Notes under the pieces: model-generated | The model's input: the letters and a program-made list of their open reading frames with translations, nothing else | Database searches by the model: none | Told to the model about the DNA's origin: nothing | Shown here: positions 36,001 to 50,700 of the stretch, in pieces | Layout: each line of letters begins with the position of its first letter | Position numbering within the stretch: position 1 is the first letter of the stretch | Source of the DNA: Sinonovacula constricta | Taxonomy: Eukaryota > Mollusca > Bivalvia > Cardiida > Solecurtidae | Length of the DNA stretch: 64,000 bases | Assembly: GCA_007844125.1 (NCBI GenBank) | Contig: CM017561.1 | Coordinates: 59,361,715-59,425,714, forward strand | Direction of reading: 5' to 3' | Made by a program: the position numbers and the translations under genes

Positions 36001-37404
36001 ATATTTACCAGTTTTCTTGTGAACAACTAATTTGGCTTGTTGGATATGTAAGTTTAGCGTTTAAAATAATAAGATTTTAAAACAATGCCGCCAGACTACC
36101 AACAAGAAATTCAGAGCTAATACTATCACAAGAACGATGAATTGAAAAAAATTCAAGGTCGTGTAAAAGTTTGCTGAGAAAAAAATCCAATTGTACAATA
36201 TTGTTAATCGCAAGGTGTGACACTACATAAATTGGTTCCATTGAAGGAAAAACTGACATTTTACCTCAATGTTAGCTATAATACATTGCCATTTATCAAT
36301 TATGCTAAAACCCACCCGAGCTTTAAAGAAAGGGTATGCTCTTAATTTTACAGATTTTGGCACATCTTTCTGAAGAATGAATACCTTGCGTTAAAATAAC
36401 AGAGTCGCTACGATTCCCATGAAAGTTTTGTATGGCGAATCTCCAATGGCAATAATATATTAATCTTAACGAAAACTTTAACCGACAAAAGAAAATTGTA
36501 GATCGAAAAAGGGACACAATCGTGTTATAATTAGTTATAGGTTTTTCTGCCCTATTTAAATGAGTTTTTGAAAGTTAAAAAGCACTCCAAGTTTGAAGTG
36601 AATTTCTTCGAAACGGGTTTCAATAGATAGAACATAAACACTTACTAACGCCCAAGCGAACACAAACATTGACATGGCAACAGTTGTTTTTTAATGTGGA
36701 GCTAATAATGATATATCTCACAACTTTCTTTTTTTGATCTCCTAACAACCAAAAAGTACCAACAAAGTATTCGCACCCATCATCTTAAGATACGTAGTTT
36801 GACTCCGATGTCTGACAAATGGGATTCAAACTGTGCTTACTTTTAGAACAGCATGCACATCGAACCAGTTAAGAAATTTAATAGGCTGCTGATACAATGG
36901 ATATATACACATACATCATTCATATTCTCACACGTTTAATTAAAGTTAAGTTATCAAGATGTTGTCTAATATCAAGATAACATTCTCTTAAATCATACAT
37001 GTTGAAGCTCGTTTGATCAGAAACGATAATGCTTGTCTGTACGACAGTATGGTTGCCCATGCTAGTCCAGGATTGTTGAAGGTAATTAGTAAAACATTAT
37101 AAAGTACTGCCAGTAAACATGAATGAGTGTTAAAATATATTTATTGACCAAATTTGATGTTAGTTTTGCTGACAGTACGTACATGTTAATTAATTTGAGC
37201 TCCAATTATACATTTACGGCCATTGCCATCCTTAAGGTGGCAACGACGGTTTATTTCATTATAGACAAAATTGGTTTGTCTTTGATTCACAAACTTGCAA
37301 ATGTCTGTTTATTTATCTATATAGGTTGATATTCTTTCCCAGTCATAATGCATATTCGAAATTGCGCGTTTAACTTTTACGCACTGTGTCAGCAATTAGT
37401 TTCG
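33051..37404. other. Non-coding, nothing recognised
   Basis: About 4.3 kb of AT-rich DNA. ORFs at 34501-34710 (+), 35331-35519 (-), 36077-36259 (-), 36323-36517 (-) and 37123-37329 (+) are 60-69 codons each, unrelated to one another and without motifs. The 34501-34710 stretch is slightly GC-richer, but I see no splice-site context that would make it an exon. Confidence 0.5.
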
Positions 37405-37565
37405 GTTTATGATCTATCAATGTCAATGTTGGTTGAACCGCAATGTTCCTGAGACAAGTTATGCAATATTTATTATCTTTTCAGTGTTTTATTGAAGCAC
37501 ACTATCCCTTGTTAGATGAGAAGTGGGTGAAATGCCTTGAGGCCGTTCATCTATTTCTTGGGGAA
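37405..37565 (+). repeat. Paralogous block R3, copy 1
   Basis: Aligns with 39897-40047 in the same orientation. Landmarks: 'ggtttatgat', 'ttcctgagacaagttatgca', 'aactatcc'-type core ('cacactatccctt'), 'agaagtgggtgaaatgcctt' and 'gaggccgtt'. The copies are clearly diverged and about 2.5 kb apart. The nature of the repeat is unknown. Confidence 0.6.
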
Positions 37566-38098
37566 GCAAATCTGTGGCATTAAGACAACTTCATTTAGTG
37601 TGGTTTCACCCAAGGCAAATAAAACGGCACAAGCTTAAATATATACTTTAAAACATTGTGGTACATATCGTTCTTTTATTATTTTTTACCATTGCATACG
37701 TTGTGCAACAGGTTAAACAATCGATTATTAATTATGTTCCGGTAGTGTTGTAGATATTTCTCCGTGGCCTGATTCAGGACAAATTTTCATAAATTTCTTC
37801 AAAGTATAATTATAACAAGGCGTCTTTTATTAGCAGATTGAATTATGTGTTCCACATTAACTGTGATTGGGTCTTGGCCAATGGCTTTAGTGCCATTTAC
37901 GAAGAAATAATTGAAAATGTGATGCACCTTATACTGTTTATTGAAATATTTGAAGTTGCCGAATGATTCAGTGTTGTGTCATTATCTGTCAATAAATGGT
38001 TGAAAAGTTGACTTGAAGTTAGTATATTTACAACGTCCTCCGCACTTGTTTATAGGTTTCTTTATCAAAAGGGCAATCAGATTACTTTCTATTATATA

Positions 38099-38100
38099 TC

Positions 38101-38163
<63 letters not shown>

Positions 38164-38180
38164 GTCTCTCTGTCTCTCTG

Positions 38181-38259
<79 letters not shown>
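38099..38259 (+). repeat. Compound microsatellite TCTA-TCTG/TCTC-TC-TA
   Basis: Four contiguous phases: (TCTA)n to about 38162, TCTG/TCTC units to about 38188, (TC)n to about 38228, then (TA)n to 38259. Each phase differs from the next by one base of the motif, a ladder expected from slippage plus point mutation. The 82-codon ORF across it (Ser-Leu/Ile-Tyr repeats) is an artefact. Confidence 0.97.
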
Positions 38260-38262
<3 letters not shown>

Positions 38263-39290
38263 TTTGACGTATTTCTTTTTTGAATGCAGTGAATCACCGT
38301 TTCTTTAACAATATATCTAATTTTAATCCTCAATTTGGGTATGGTTTTATAAAACTTACTGTTCTTTTATAGGAGAATTTTCATTAGCTCCTTTTAGCAT
38401 TTTATCAAAAAAGTAGGGAGTATAGTTTTCAAATTCTATTTGTCATAAAAACATTTCTTAATAAATGATAAAATGCTTCTGGTTGATAATTTGCTGTAGA
38501 ACACTTGGTTAAACAAAAGCACACAGTTATTCATTTACAATGCCATCAGATCATAAACGTATGAAAGCCAACAGTTTAAATGAAACATTTTCTTTATCAC
38601 AGTTTGTCATTTGTCAAAATTATAATAAATTGACTTGTTTGCAGAAAATCATGTGGGACTTTTGAGTAATTTTCCAGATAAAAATGTAACATTCAGACCT
38701 GAAGAACTTATATCGTTGCTCACCCAACATATCACTTTGTAGATCACCTACTATTAAACACGTTTATATTTGCTGTTAGTTATTTTTATGTAGAATCACT
38801 TTTTAACTAAAATGTCCACCCTTCACTGACAACTGCTTATACTCCTCATGAATAAGTACTCATATCATTTATAGTAACATTTAAATTGATGTTCGGAATG
38901 TTTGATTGTCGTATGTCATGGTTCCTCCTGAACCATATGTTCTGTCAGCTCTTAATCTTTTGACATTTTCTGGAACAGCGAATCTTGACACAACAGTTTT
39001 AATTTGGTTTTTTGGTTTTGGTTACATAATAGATATAACAGAATTAAAGGCCAATGTGGTTTTAGCTGATTAAATTTGTAACATATTATCTTTATCTCAT
39101 AACCACATATAAGCTGACTGTTCTGTCCGTCATATAGAACAAATTTGTATGTGGCGTAATCGCAATATGATGCTTTAAGATGGAGTATCCTCCGGCAGAT
39201 AAAAAGTCGATCATTAAAGTGATGTACGGTTCATCTGCTAGAGAGCCAACAATATACTTTGAAGTCGTTCATATTTGTATATGGGTCCGG
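38260..39290. other. Non-coding, nothing recognised
   Basis: AT-rich with no ORF and no match to the repeats described elsewhere in the window. Confidence 0.5.
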
Positions 39291-39660
39291 GGATTATATC
39301 GGACATTTGACATGGTGCCAGATTGTATGTGTTGCATTGTGTGGCTCAATGTGTCCTAGCCTCTATCCTTGAGCAAACATGGGCTGATGTTTTGATCGGC
39401 GCCGGAGGCGTTATCTCCCGCTTGCAGAAAGAGTCATAGTCACATCGTATAATGTTGGTACTGAGACTGATTTGTATTGTAGGAATCCAGTATGTATGTC
39501 TAGTACAATAAAGCGAGTACTTAGGTTGTTTGTCTTTGATAAAATAAATGCGTACATTTCTGATGTGCTGTAAGTGGCTTATGTGTAAAAAATATGTGGA
39601 TCTATAAATCTGGTTAATATTTTCTTGACGTGGTCCTAATGGGGTCACTGTTGTGATTTT
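39291..39660. other. GC-richer unassigned stretch
   Basis: Higher GC than its surroundings and fairly complex sequence. The - strand has a 100-codon ORF (39346-39648) and the + strand is also partly open. Neither translation shows a known motif. It looks more like part of an interspersed repeat or a decayed transposon than a gene. No terminal repeat was found. Confidence 0.35.
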
Positions 39661-39896
39661 TGTAAGTTTGTCACAAATATTGTATCACTGGATTAACAAG
39701 ACAAGCATTCATATGTACAAGACATGTGTCTTTTTTTGTCCAATTTTAAACAATTATTTCAGAGCATATTTCCAAAAAGCTGTAACAGAGTACACAGGGT
39801 TGAAGAATCACGAATAAAAGATTCATAGCTGCTCATCATATGATGTTTGTGAAATTGGGTGTTTAGAGAACTGTGCCAGTAGATCGTTTTCCAATA

Positions 39897-40047
39897 ATAG
39901 GTTTATGATGAATCAACGCGAAAATCAATTTCCTTGAGACAACTTTTGCAATTTAGTATTATTACGGCAGAGTTTAATGGGGCATAAACTATCCTTTAAG
40001 AAGAAAAGTGGGTCAAACGTCTTAAGGCCGTTATCTTATGTAATGCT
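39897..40047 (+). repeat. Paralogous block R3, copy 2
   Basis: Partner of 37405-37565: 'ggtttatgatgaatcaacg', 'ttccttgagacaacttttgc', 'aactatcctttaag', 'aaagtgggtcaaacgtctta', 'aggccgtta'. Confidence 0.6.
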
Positions 40048-40094
40048 TTAAGGCTTTAAACTTATTGACAAAATCTCTGCATAAAAAAAATCAG

Positions 40095-40330
40095 TCAAAT
40101 TGGGAGGGAAGCCAAGCGGTAAGAGTCTAAGAGTCGCTGACTTGTTATTTTTCAGTTCCTAGCCGAGAGATTTCAAGAACCGGACAGGACGGGAAGTCTC
40201 ATATGAAAAGGTCTTCCAACTGACCTGAAGCTGGCATGTTGTTCTATCAAGACCTTTGTTTGGTCTTTATTCACCGATAATTCACCGATTGCCTATATGA
40301 GCATAAATGTGACGATGTGATGCATAACAA
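40095..40330 (+). mobile_element. Probable tRNA-headed SINE remnant, second family
   Basis: Starts with a tRNA-like A-box region 'gggaagccaagcggtaagag' and, about 40 bp later, a degenerate B-box-like 'cagttcctagccgag'. A GC-richer body follows, then a tail near 'aaataaataaaac' (40330). It does not match the main SINE family here. The A-box match is good but the B-box is weak, so the tRNA origin is tentative. Confidence 0.45.
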
Positions 40331-41136
40331 ATAAATAAAACAACATTAAAACGCCTATTAAGTATTTGGGAAACCCTTCAAGGTTAGAACACTTTAAGAC
40401 GTTTTCAACATTTTAGTAAGAATTTTTGATAACGTTCAGTCTAACTTATACATGTTGGCAACGGTTCTTATCATTAATTGTAACATTTACTTTAGTACAA
40501 CATAGGACAGCCATTGTTAATCCTTTTAGAAACAAGGATATGTTTGATTTATGATTGCGGAAAAAATATCAATAAACTATAAATAAAAAGGCTGATTCTG
40601 TTTAAACAATATAGGACGGAAGAATATAACCTCTGGACGCCATATTACAAGACATTGCATATTATTTTTTTTTTCTCAAAGTAAGTTTAGAGGTAAGGTC
40701 TTTTAAAAAAGTAAATGTCAACACAGTTTTACCCATTAAACAACTTGTGCACAGATTATATACACGTATTTAGGAGTGAGTTAGTTGAAAAGTGGATGAT
40801 CGAAAACAACTACTCAAGACTGCTGTACACAAACGCATATTTGAATGGCCGTGCAATACAATACCGTATGTTTCTCATGATTATATTGTAGAACATAACA
40901 TCATGTGTAGTTGATATGTGTGACAACTGCTAAGGATATACGTACTGAATAATTCAAAGACGAACGTGAATTAATGTCAGTGTTAATGTGAGACGATTAA
41001 GATTACTTTGTAAACAATAAAATGAACTGGATGTGGTTATGTTATTTTCATATTTGCTAAAACAGCATAAAAAATCGTTAAAAAAGAAACGCCTCATGTT
41101 AGAATGTTGTTCCTTTATGGTGCTAACGTGAAAGCG

Positions 41137-41400
41137 TTAAGGCGTTGCCTGCAACAAGAACACGGCAAACCGTGTGAAAACGTTGGATTCGTCACTGAAT
41201 GCAACACAATGCCAGTAACGCCGCCGAATGTGATTATCTGCCCAATAACGTCGAGCTATGTGGTGAATTTGTAATAGAAAGTGACCGCGGTATGGACGAT
41301 TACATAGAATCTGCCAATCACACAGACGTCTATAAACTGTCATTTGACGGATAGGCCTTCCAAGTCGGTATCGGCCGCTTTGGACTGCGCCGTTAAGATT
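41137..41400 (-). pseudogene. Tc1/mariner-like transposase fragment
   Basis: On the - strand, about 68 codons (41343-41137) encode 'TVYRRL', 'NRPYRG', a 'HHIARRYWADNH' segment and 'WHCVAFSDESNVFTRFAV'. This is the order seen in the catalytic half of Tc1-like DDE transposases, where the Asp of 'FSDES' is the second catalytic acidic residue. Upstream on the same strand there is some further similarity to about 41400. The frame stops shortly after the 'FSDES' region, and the first and third catalytic residues are absent. No terminal inverted repeats were identified. It is a dead remnant, with no connection to neighbouring genes. Confidence 0.75.
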
Positions 41401-42084
41401 CGGTTATGTAAATGATGTTGACATAAAGTATGTACTGTGTTTACATTGGATAAAAGAGGAGCCCCCAGAACGAGACCTGTCTTGCACTATCCCTAACACA
41501 TCACATTGCGAACAAAAGACAGAACAATGGACCGGCTTTATTTTATTCACCCATAAAATATGGTAAGCGCCAGTCTGTATATCGTAAATGGAACACGTTC
41601 CACCAATTTTACTAACAAAAGTGACTAGCTCTTTGCCTAAAGTAACCAGCGAATCAGTTACTACCGCGACCTTAGGCTATCAGATTTCATTTGTTTAGTT
41701 ATTGATCATGTGCAGTGTTTTACATATGCACTTTTTATAAATAGAAAACTAATGGCAAAATATTTATGAGGCATTGTTTAAACTCAACTAATTTTAATGC
41801 CATAATGATTTTCCCAAAAAGATTAGTTTTATAAAAAGCTGTAATTAGATAGACAAAATTTTTTGACGTGCTGTTTATCTATGATCAACATTTTGTATTC
41901 ATCAAACCACGATCAACGATTCAGGTATGTTAACAATCGTCCGGAAAACTCTTGAAATGTGCCCTTGATACCATATACGTATGTAAATTAGCCCAAGTTT
42001 CTTATGATAACATAAAGACGTTATTTTGCGCCAAAAGATGTATATCTTATTATTCATCACCTTTTGTGATTTTTGGTCTGAATG
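41401..42084. other. Non-coding between Tc1 fragment and DR1 copy
   Basis: No gene. The slightly GC-richer stretch near 41455-41530 could be further decayed transposon sequence but shows no motif. A 93-codon ORF on the - strand (41902-42183) overlaps the repeat to its right and is not called. Confidence 0.4.
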
Positions 42085-42246
42085 AATAGGGGTATATGAC
42101 AAAGTCCTATGAGCCTTGCAAATTAAAATTTGAAAAGGCAAAGGACAAAGCTTTTCACATGCAAGCCAAATGTAAAAGAACAAATATGTGAGGAGTCATT
42201 TAACAAACCCGACAGTTACCGCCTTGGAACGGTCAGTTTGCAATAT
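42085..42246 (+). repeat. Dispersed repeat DR1, most complete copy
   Basis: About 160 bp containing the left half ('gacaaagtcctatgagcctt'), the middle ('cttttcacatgcaagccaaa') and the right end ('gacagttaccgccttggaac', 'ggtcagt'). It is taken as the reference for the family. The 101-codon ORF at 42130-42435 runs through it and is not a gene. Confidence 0.7.
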
Positions 42247-43521
42247 GGACCGACTACATGTAGCGTGCTTAAACAAGAAGGCAGGGCCGGTACACAACAC
42301 GAGTTTACCAGTTTTCTGCAACGACGTAACTGCTTCACAACAAATTATATGACAACAAACTTCTTTAATCACAGGCTGTGTGCATATTTGATATCATTTC
42401 AGCAGAACCAATATAAATCAATTGTCTTCAAATGAAGAAAGTGTAAACTTGCAAACTGATTTATGAACATATTTCTTTTTAAATGAATCTAAATAACGTT
42501 CCGGATACTAAAACAATTACACGTCTTCAGTTCTCTACGACAATTATATGTGTACACTTATAATCACACAACACAGGACTTACATTGACGTTTTGCTTTT
42601 GCTTTTTAACTATTTTTTTAGGTTTGTTCAAACTTCATTGTCAAGGAAATAAGCCAGTTAACGCCGTTTAAACACCGCAACCTAGGTTTTAATCAGAGAG
42701 TATTGTTAAGCGTGTTATGTTATCGTCAGCTACATCAACATTATAAACAATACATATATGATTGCTCCCTTCTGAATTTGAAAAAAAAACACACACACAA
42801 AAAACCCACTTCAGTTTTGCAGTTTAAAGGAAATATGCCCTGTCCAGTTTACAATCACATAAACGAAATATATTCGAAACTATGAATATTCATTAAAAGT
42901 CGGCGTCTTCAATATCTTTTTATCTGTATCTAAAACACTATTATATATATTTATGTAATTTTGGTTTGTACGTAGAGTGGACTTCATCTGTTATTCTTCA
43001 ACAAACATTTAACCGAAACTTGTGTTATGAATAAGACGCGGTCTTAATTCATGATGAACACGTGGTTGTAATCAACATTTTGCAGTCATTTGTGGACAGC
43101 ATGTCAAATATTTTAATACAATTACCCTGTTCCATACCGATCCAATTTTAGATTTCTTTGTTGCTTAAATGCATTCACTTAAAAGAAGATCAATTGTCAT
43201 TTAAAACCTAGACATCTCTCTGTTTATGTTTTGAAGAAATCGCATCCTCGAAATCCGTGAAGGTTTACTCGTCATACCTATGGGCATACTAAATTGCCAA
43301 TTGGTCACAAGAATAAATTTAAAACTCTTATTTCTGTGTCCAGTCGTGCAGGTTTATAGCAAGTTGGATACCTGCAATTTGTAATTTGCTAATTTGCTTT
43401 TAAATTATTTCTAAAATTATTCAAAATTAGTGACTTTAAGAAAAAAAAATAATCAGGATGTAAAACGTTGAATCCTTTTTCTTACCACAAACGTGCTAAC
43501 ATAATCAATCTCACTCTCGAG

Positions 43522-43523
<2 letters not shown>
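42247..43523. other. Non-coding, nothing recognised
   Basis: No supported feature other than AT-rich sequence and a 60-codon ORF (42703-42885) with no motif. Confidence 0.5.
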
Positions 43524-46215
<2,692 letters not shown>

Positions 46216-46383
46216 TCATCTTGAAGCAATCCTGCGAGGTGTTTCTTTATCTTTACATTTAACTTGTAAGGCTTTTCCATCGTCGGAACCCATTGCAACC
46301 AGTGGTCCTATATAATGCTCGTTACGTCGACGCTCCTCTTCAACTGAAAAAGACTGTCTGGCCTGACCACTCTGCGACGCCTG
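46216..46383 (-). CDS. Candidate short terminal exon, function unknown
   Basis: On the - strand a 54-codon frame runs from 46380 to a TGA at 46216-46218. An in-frame TAA lies at 46384-46386, and an 'ataacag' acceptor-like AG lies at 46381-46382. The translation is unlike the surrounding noise: polar and balanced, with 'SFSVEEERRRNEHYIGP', 'VAMGSDDGKALQV' and 'KETPRRIASR' at the C-terminus. Local GC is visibly higher than in the flanks. The only Met is at residue 30, so if real it is probably a last exon spliced to upstream exons on the - strand (coordinates above 46400), which I did not find. The pyrimidine tract before the AG is poor, and no AATAAA follows the stop within about 60 bp. It may instead be a remnant of a retrocopy or mobile element. 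I do not recognise the family. Confidence 0.35.
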   Translation of the reverse strand, partial: QASQSGQARQSFSVEEERRRNEHYIGPLVAMGSDDGKALQVKCKDKETPRRIASR

Positions 46384-47639
46384 TTATTTTCAAATTGTTA
46401 TTATTGCATTGGCTGAATTTCCGTGCAGTTTTCGGCACGGAGCAAAACAAATGATTTAAGTGTATATTCATGGAAATGCAGTTTTTCTGGCCAAGTTATC
46501 TACATGTATGTAGTGACAACGGAATATTTAACGTGGATTCCGACGATCGTGCTTTTCGTGCAAAAAAAAAACCCGTTAACTTTTGTTGTTGAAGGGTAAA
46601 CGCAAATACACCAATTTACTTTTATTTATAAAAATGAAAAATAATATTGTTATACCAATTGTTTTATTATGGGTTAAGTTCGTTCATTGGTGAGTATGCG
46701 CAAAGTTGATGGTGTAGTAATGATGTTGTTGTTTTCATTGTGTCTGAAAGTTGATTTATGGCCGCAATAGTCAAATAAATCATTAACACAATAACAAGCC
46801 TGACAAATGAACATTTTCAGTCAAGGATTTTTTCTATGCTTTCTCTTAAAAATAATTAATGTATATTTGCAGTCGAAAACAGTTGTTCTCTCTGCTTTAA
46901 ATTACTAAAATAATTAGTTACACGTATTAAAATAATAACAATCTGTCTATTAATCATTAAAAGATTATGCAACAGAAAAAAACCTACAACAAAGAAATTC
47001 TCAGAAAAAGGGGATAAATTACATCATAAGCAAAACATATGTTGACGATTGCATTTACCGCACGTTGTGCTCTTTATCTTTGATAACAAGAACTGTAATG
47101 CTATCATATGTAGATCAGTTCTACAGAACCGGGTATAAAAGAAGATTACATTAACTCAGCATAGAACGATGACAATGAAACTGACACTCATGACACTCAT
47201 GCACTTTTCATTGAATTATAATAATTGATGTAAATGGTTCTATTTAATGAAAGTATGTTCGGGTTTATAGTAACGTTTATATTTTGTTTGGTAAATGTTC
47301 TTTTATTTACAGAAAGTGAACGGATTTTATTAAATGACAATAAAATGCTCGTTTGAAACTACACTGTTTTTTTTTCTATATGGACTTTCTGTTCAGAAAA
47401 AGTCACAGAACCGGTTGTCTTAAAGTGAATGAAATTTAGATAAGCAATAGCACGAACGTGTCTTTAAAGTTTTATTTAATGTCGATATTGATGTGGCATT
47501 TTGACAAAATATACAGTTGTTTCTCATTGACATTGTTATGTACAGATAATTTGAAAATGACTGTTAATTTTATTTAGTACGAGATATCGCAAGCATTAAG
47601 CAATAAAGAAAAAACAACAACCAAACAACGCTGCTGCGA
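46384..47639. other. Non-coding, nothing recognised
   Basis: AT-rich with no ORF. There is a small doubled 'gacactcat' at about 47186-47204. I searched this stretch by eye for an exon that could join the candidate at 46216-46383 and found none. Confidence 0.45.
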
Positions 47640-47765
47640 TTACTAAATTACGGCGCTTCGTATTCAAGGAATAGTACACGCTGACCTACGAAATGAGGAA
47701 GCCTTCGATTCGTGGTCTTGATTTCTACTCTCTATGTCTTCTTGGAGCTAGGGCAAACAGAAAAT
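47640..47765 (+). mobile_element. Possible degenerate tRNA-like SINE piece
   Basis: A GC-richer stretch with 'gctgacctacgaaatgagga' followed by 'agccttcgattcgtggtctt'. The second part resembles a B box ('gttcgattc' type), with an anticodon-arm-like segment before it. There is no clear A box and no match to the other SINEs. The call is weak. Confidence 0.25.
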
Positions 47766-50700
47766 ATTCCAAGACAAAATATCGCCAACAAGCGGTAGCC
47801 ATTGATATTTATTATGAATAAATTGCTCATAAACAATATAATATTATTCTATAAGCCAACATAGCAAGATTCAATCCAATCTCATCCTATTATCATTAGA
47901 TGCAATGAACTAGAAATCCGGGATAAACCAATTAACATTCATGAAGGTCTAGAATAAGTTTTATGGGAAAAATCCTAAATGTATGATTGAATTTTACCAT
48001 AAATATATAATTGTAAAAGTGCAATTAATTTACTCAGGCCTCAAGCGCCTTCAGACAAAAATAACCATGACACAATTTTAACCACATCATAAGCACTTTT
48101 GTCTGAAATGCCGACAAAGTTGTAAAAGAAGATATTAGTTTATACTGATAAAATCCTAAACAAATTTCACAAAAAAACGATAATAAACCATTCATGATCT
48201 AAACCTTTCATACAGCAGATTGTATTGAAACTGATGAAGTGTTCAATAAAAAGACACAAAAAGTTGATGCATTTTTTTAGGTATTTACATAAGACATATA
48301 TTTGACCTATAAAAAGAGATGAAACCCCCCCCCCCCCCCCCAAAAAAAAAATAGATAAAAAAAATACGGCTTTCACTGTGCATGCATTCATGTTTATGAT
48401 CAAAAGACTGTATCGATCTTAATGCAAGAACATGTATAAGACCAGTCGTCAGTACCACCGTCAAAACATATATGCCATATTACGCATATATTATCAAGGA
48501 CAACTGCCATAACCACATCTAAATGAAAAAAACGGTAACATAAAAGCATAAACACATAAACGCAACACGTCGGCCCATACAATGCGTGCAAATATAACTT
48601 CAAGATAGCACCGTATCATTTTGCAAAAAATAAGCTTTCGATAGGCTGCTTGCCTGTTTTACTCAGAATCGAAGTCGTTACGCTAACAAAACATTTATAT
48701 CATTAAGACACTGACTTGCATAAAATGATGCGAATTATAATAATAATAAAGTTTCATATTGATATATAAGCGACATAATTACTGCACGTAGATTACAATC
48801 GCTTTCACCAATCCCTGGACATTTTTCACTACTTTTTTCTTTTCTTCCTCATTTTGTGCGAAATATAATCAACATTTTATCTTCTCATTCCGTCTTCTTC
48901 CCATTCGGTTTCCTCTTGTTTAAGACAATGATATTGTTTGCTGTCAAATAAAAAAAAAAGACAAACCAGATTCCGATTTCATTTTGAAAATCCGACAGGA
49001 ATACAAGCATTAATTGAGGACGGTTAATCGATCATTACAAGTCATTTGGGTGTTATAATTGCTTTGAGAGCTATAATTTAAGTCAGATGTATTTCACGCC
49101 GTTGTGAAAACACATCACAAAAGACATCTGTATTATAACATACAGAATACTAACTAAAAATATGTTAAAACAGTTATGTGGTAGATGTAGACCATTTGCT
49201 ATAACAAAAGTCACTTTCGTTTTATCAGAACATTGTTTAGCACATTTTTACTTATTTTAAGATTAATTTTTCGAAAAGCATATTTTACAGATATGGATTT
49301 CAAGGTAAAAGATGAAATATAAAATATATCAAACGAATTCCCATTCTAGGAAATATTGACATTGTAACCTGGTTTGTTTTAAGTAAACTTTTCGGCTATT
49401 ATAAATTAACATATTGAGACAAAAAACATAACAATTGATTATTCAGTCAGGTCAATCAAAAATAAGGCACAGAAGCCATAATACCTAAAAGGAAATGCAA
49501 CACGTTATTATATAGACATCTCTTAACGATTCATCCTCAGATGAGTTTCAAAGCATTGATTTGCTTAAAATGCTTCTATTACATTATATGTGTTAATTTA
49601 TTCTTGACCACGATTTTTTTTTCAGTAATGCCCCTTTTCTTCAACATAACAAGTGTTTTATGGGATAAGAATATGACAAACAAAATTTGAAATAATATTT
49701 ATAATTCTGAAATTAGAAAGAACACTTCACTGTCAGACATTGTTGCCTTCAATATGATGGATCCTAAACCAAACTTAATGCTCATTCTTACATTTGTTTC
49801 GCAATGTATATCAAGCTGGACATCGAGACGACCGAGTGGAAATTGATATTGCTACATTGTACTCAAAATAAGAAGATCGTTTTTTGTTTGATTTTATTAT
49901 AAATATATGTACACTTAGTTGTGGTCGATGCTCCAATTACACCTAGGTCTTCCATTCAGCGCAAGGCTAGCGCTGGCTTATTTACGACAATATTTGCTTT
50001 TCTTTGGGCGATTTTTAAACCTTTGCAGGCTGTCGATGTTAACATTAAAATAATATTGTCTAAAACGTGTGTTACGTAATACATATTGTATCATATAAGA
50101 CAATCTAGGTTAATCATTTTTTTATATTTACCATTATTTTGTTGTAAATTAGGACAGTTTTTAAGTAAACGGTAGAGTTGTAAGGTTCTAAGATATAAAA
50201 CTGTGGTCCCTTATAAATACTCGTTAAGAGATTGTGTGAAAGGGGAGCATTTTTTTTTCTGCGGGAAAGAAAGAGTATTAAAAGGAAGAAAAAAATAAAC
50301 CTGATATCTAATCGCATTTTTACAAAGTGATTATGTGGAAAGGGAATAAAATGAAAGTATTTATCATATGACTTATGGTCACGATTTCTTTAACTAGAAT
50401 GCAATCTTGTTGACATTACATCTCACGGATGACAGCTATACTTAAAAACACAAGGTAGTATTATTCTAAAACGCGGCTGACTATCTGAGAAAATACTTGC
50501 TTGGGCCGAAACAAGTTAAATATACCCGTGCGATTTTCACGCCTTTGATAATTCGAGGCCCGAACAAAGAACCGCTCTCAGCTCACAGTTGGATACATTG
50601 TTATAAACAAACATAAAATAACCAATGTTTTGATAAAAAGACATAGCATGTCGGCATTTTAAAGCTTGTCCATATGTAAATATCTGTCCATATGAATATT

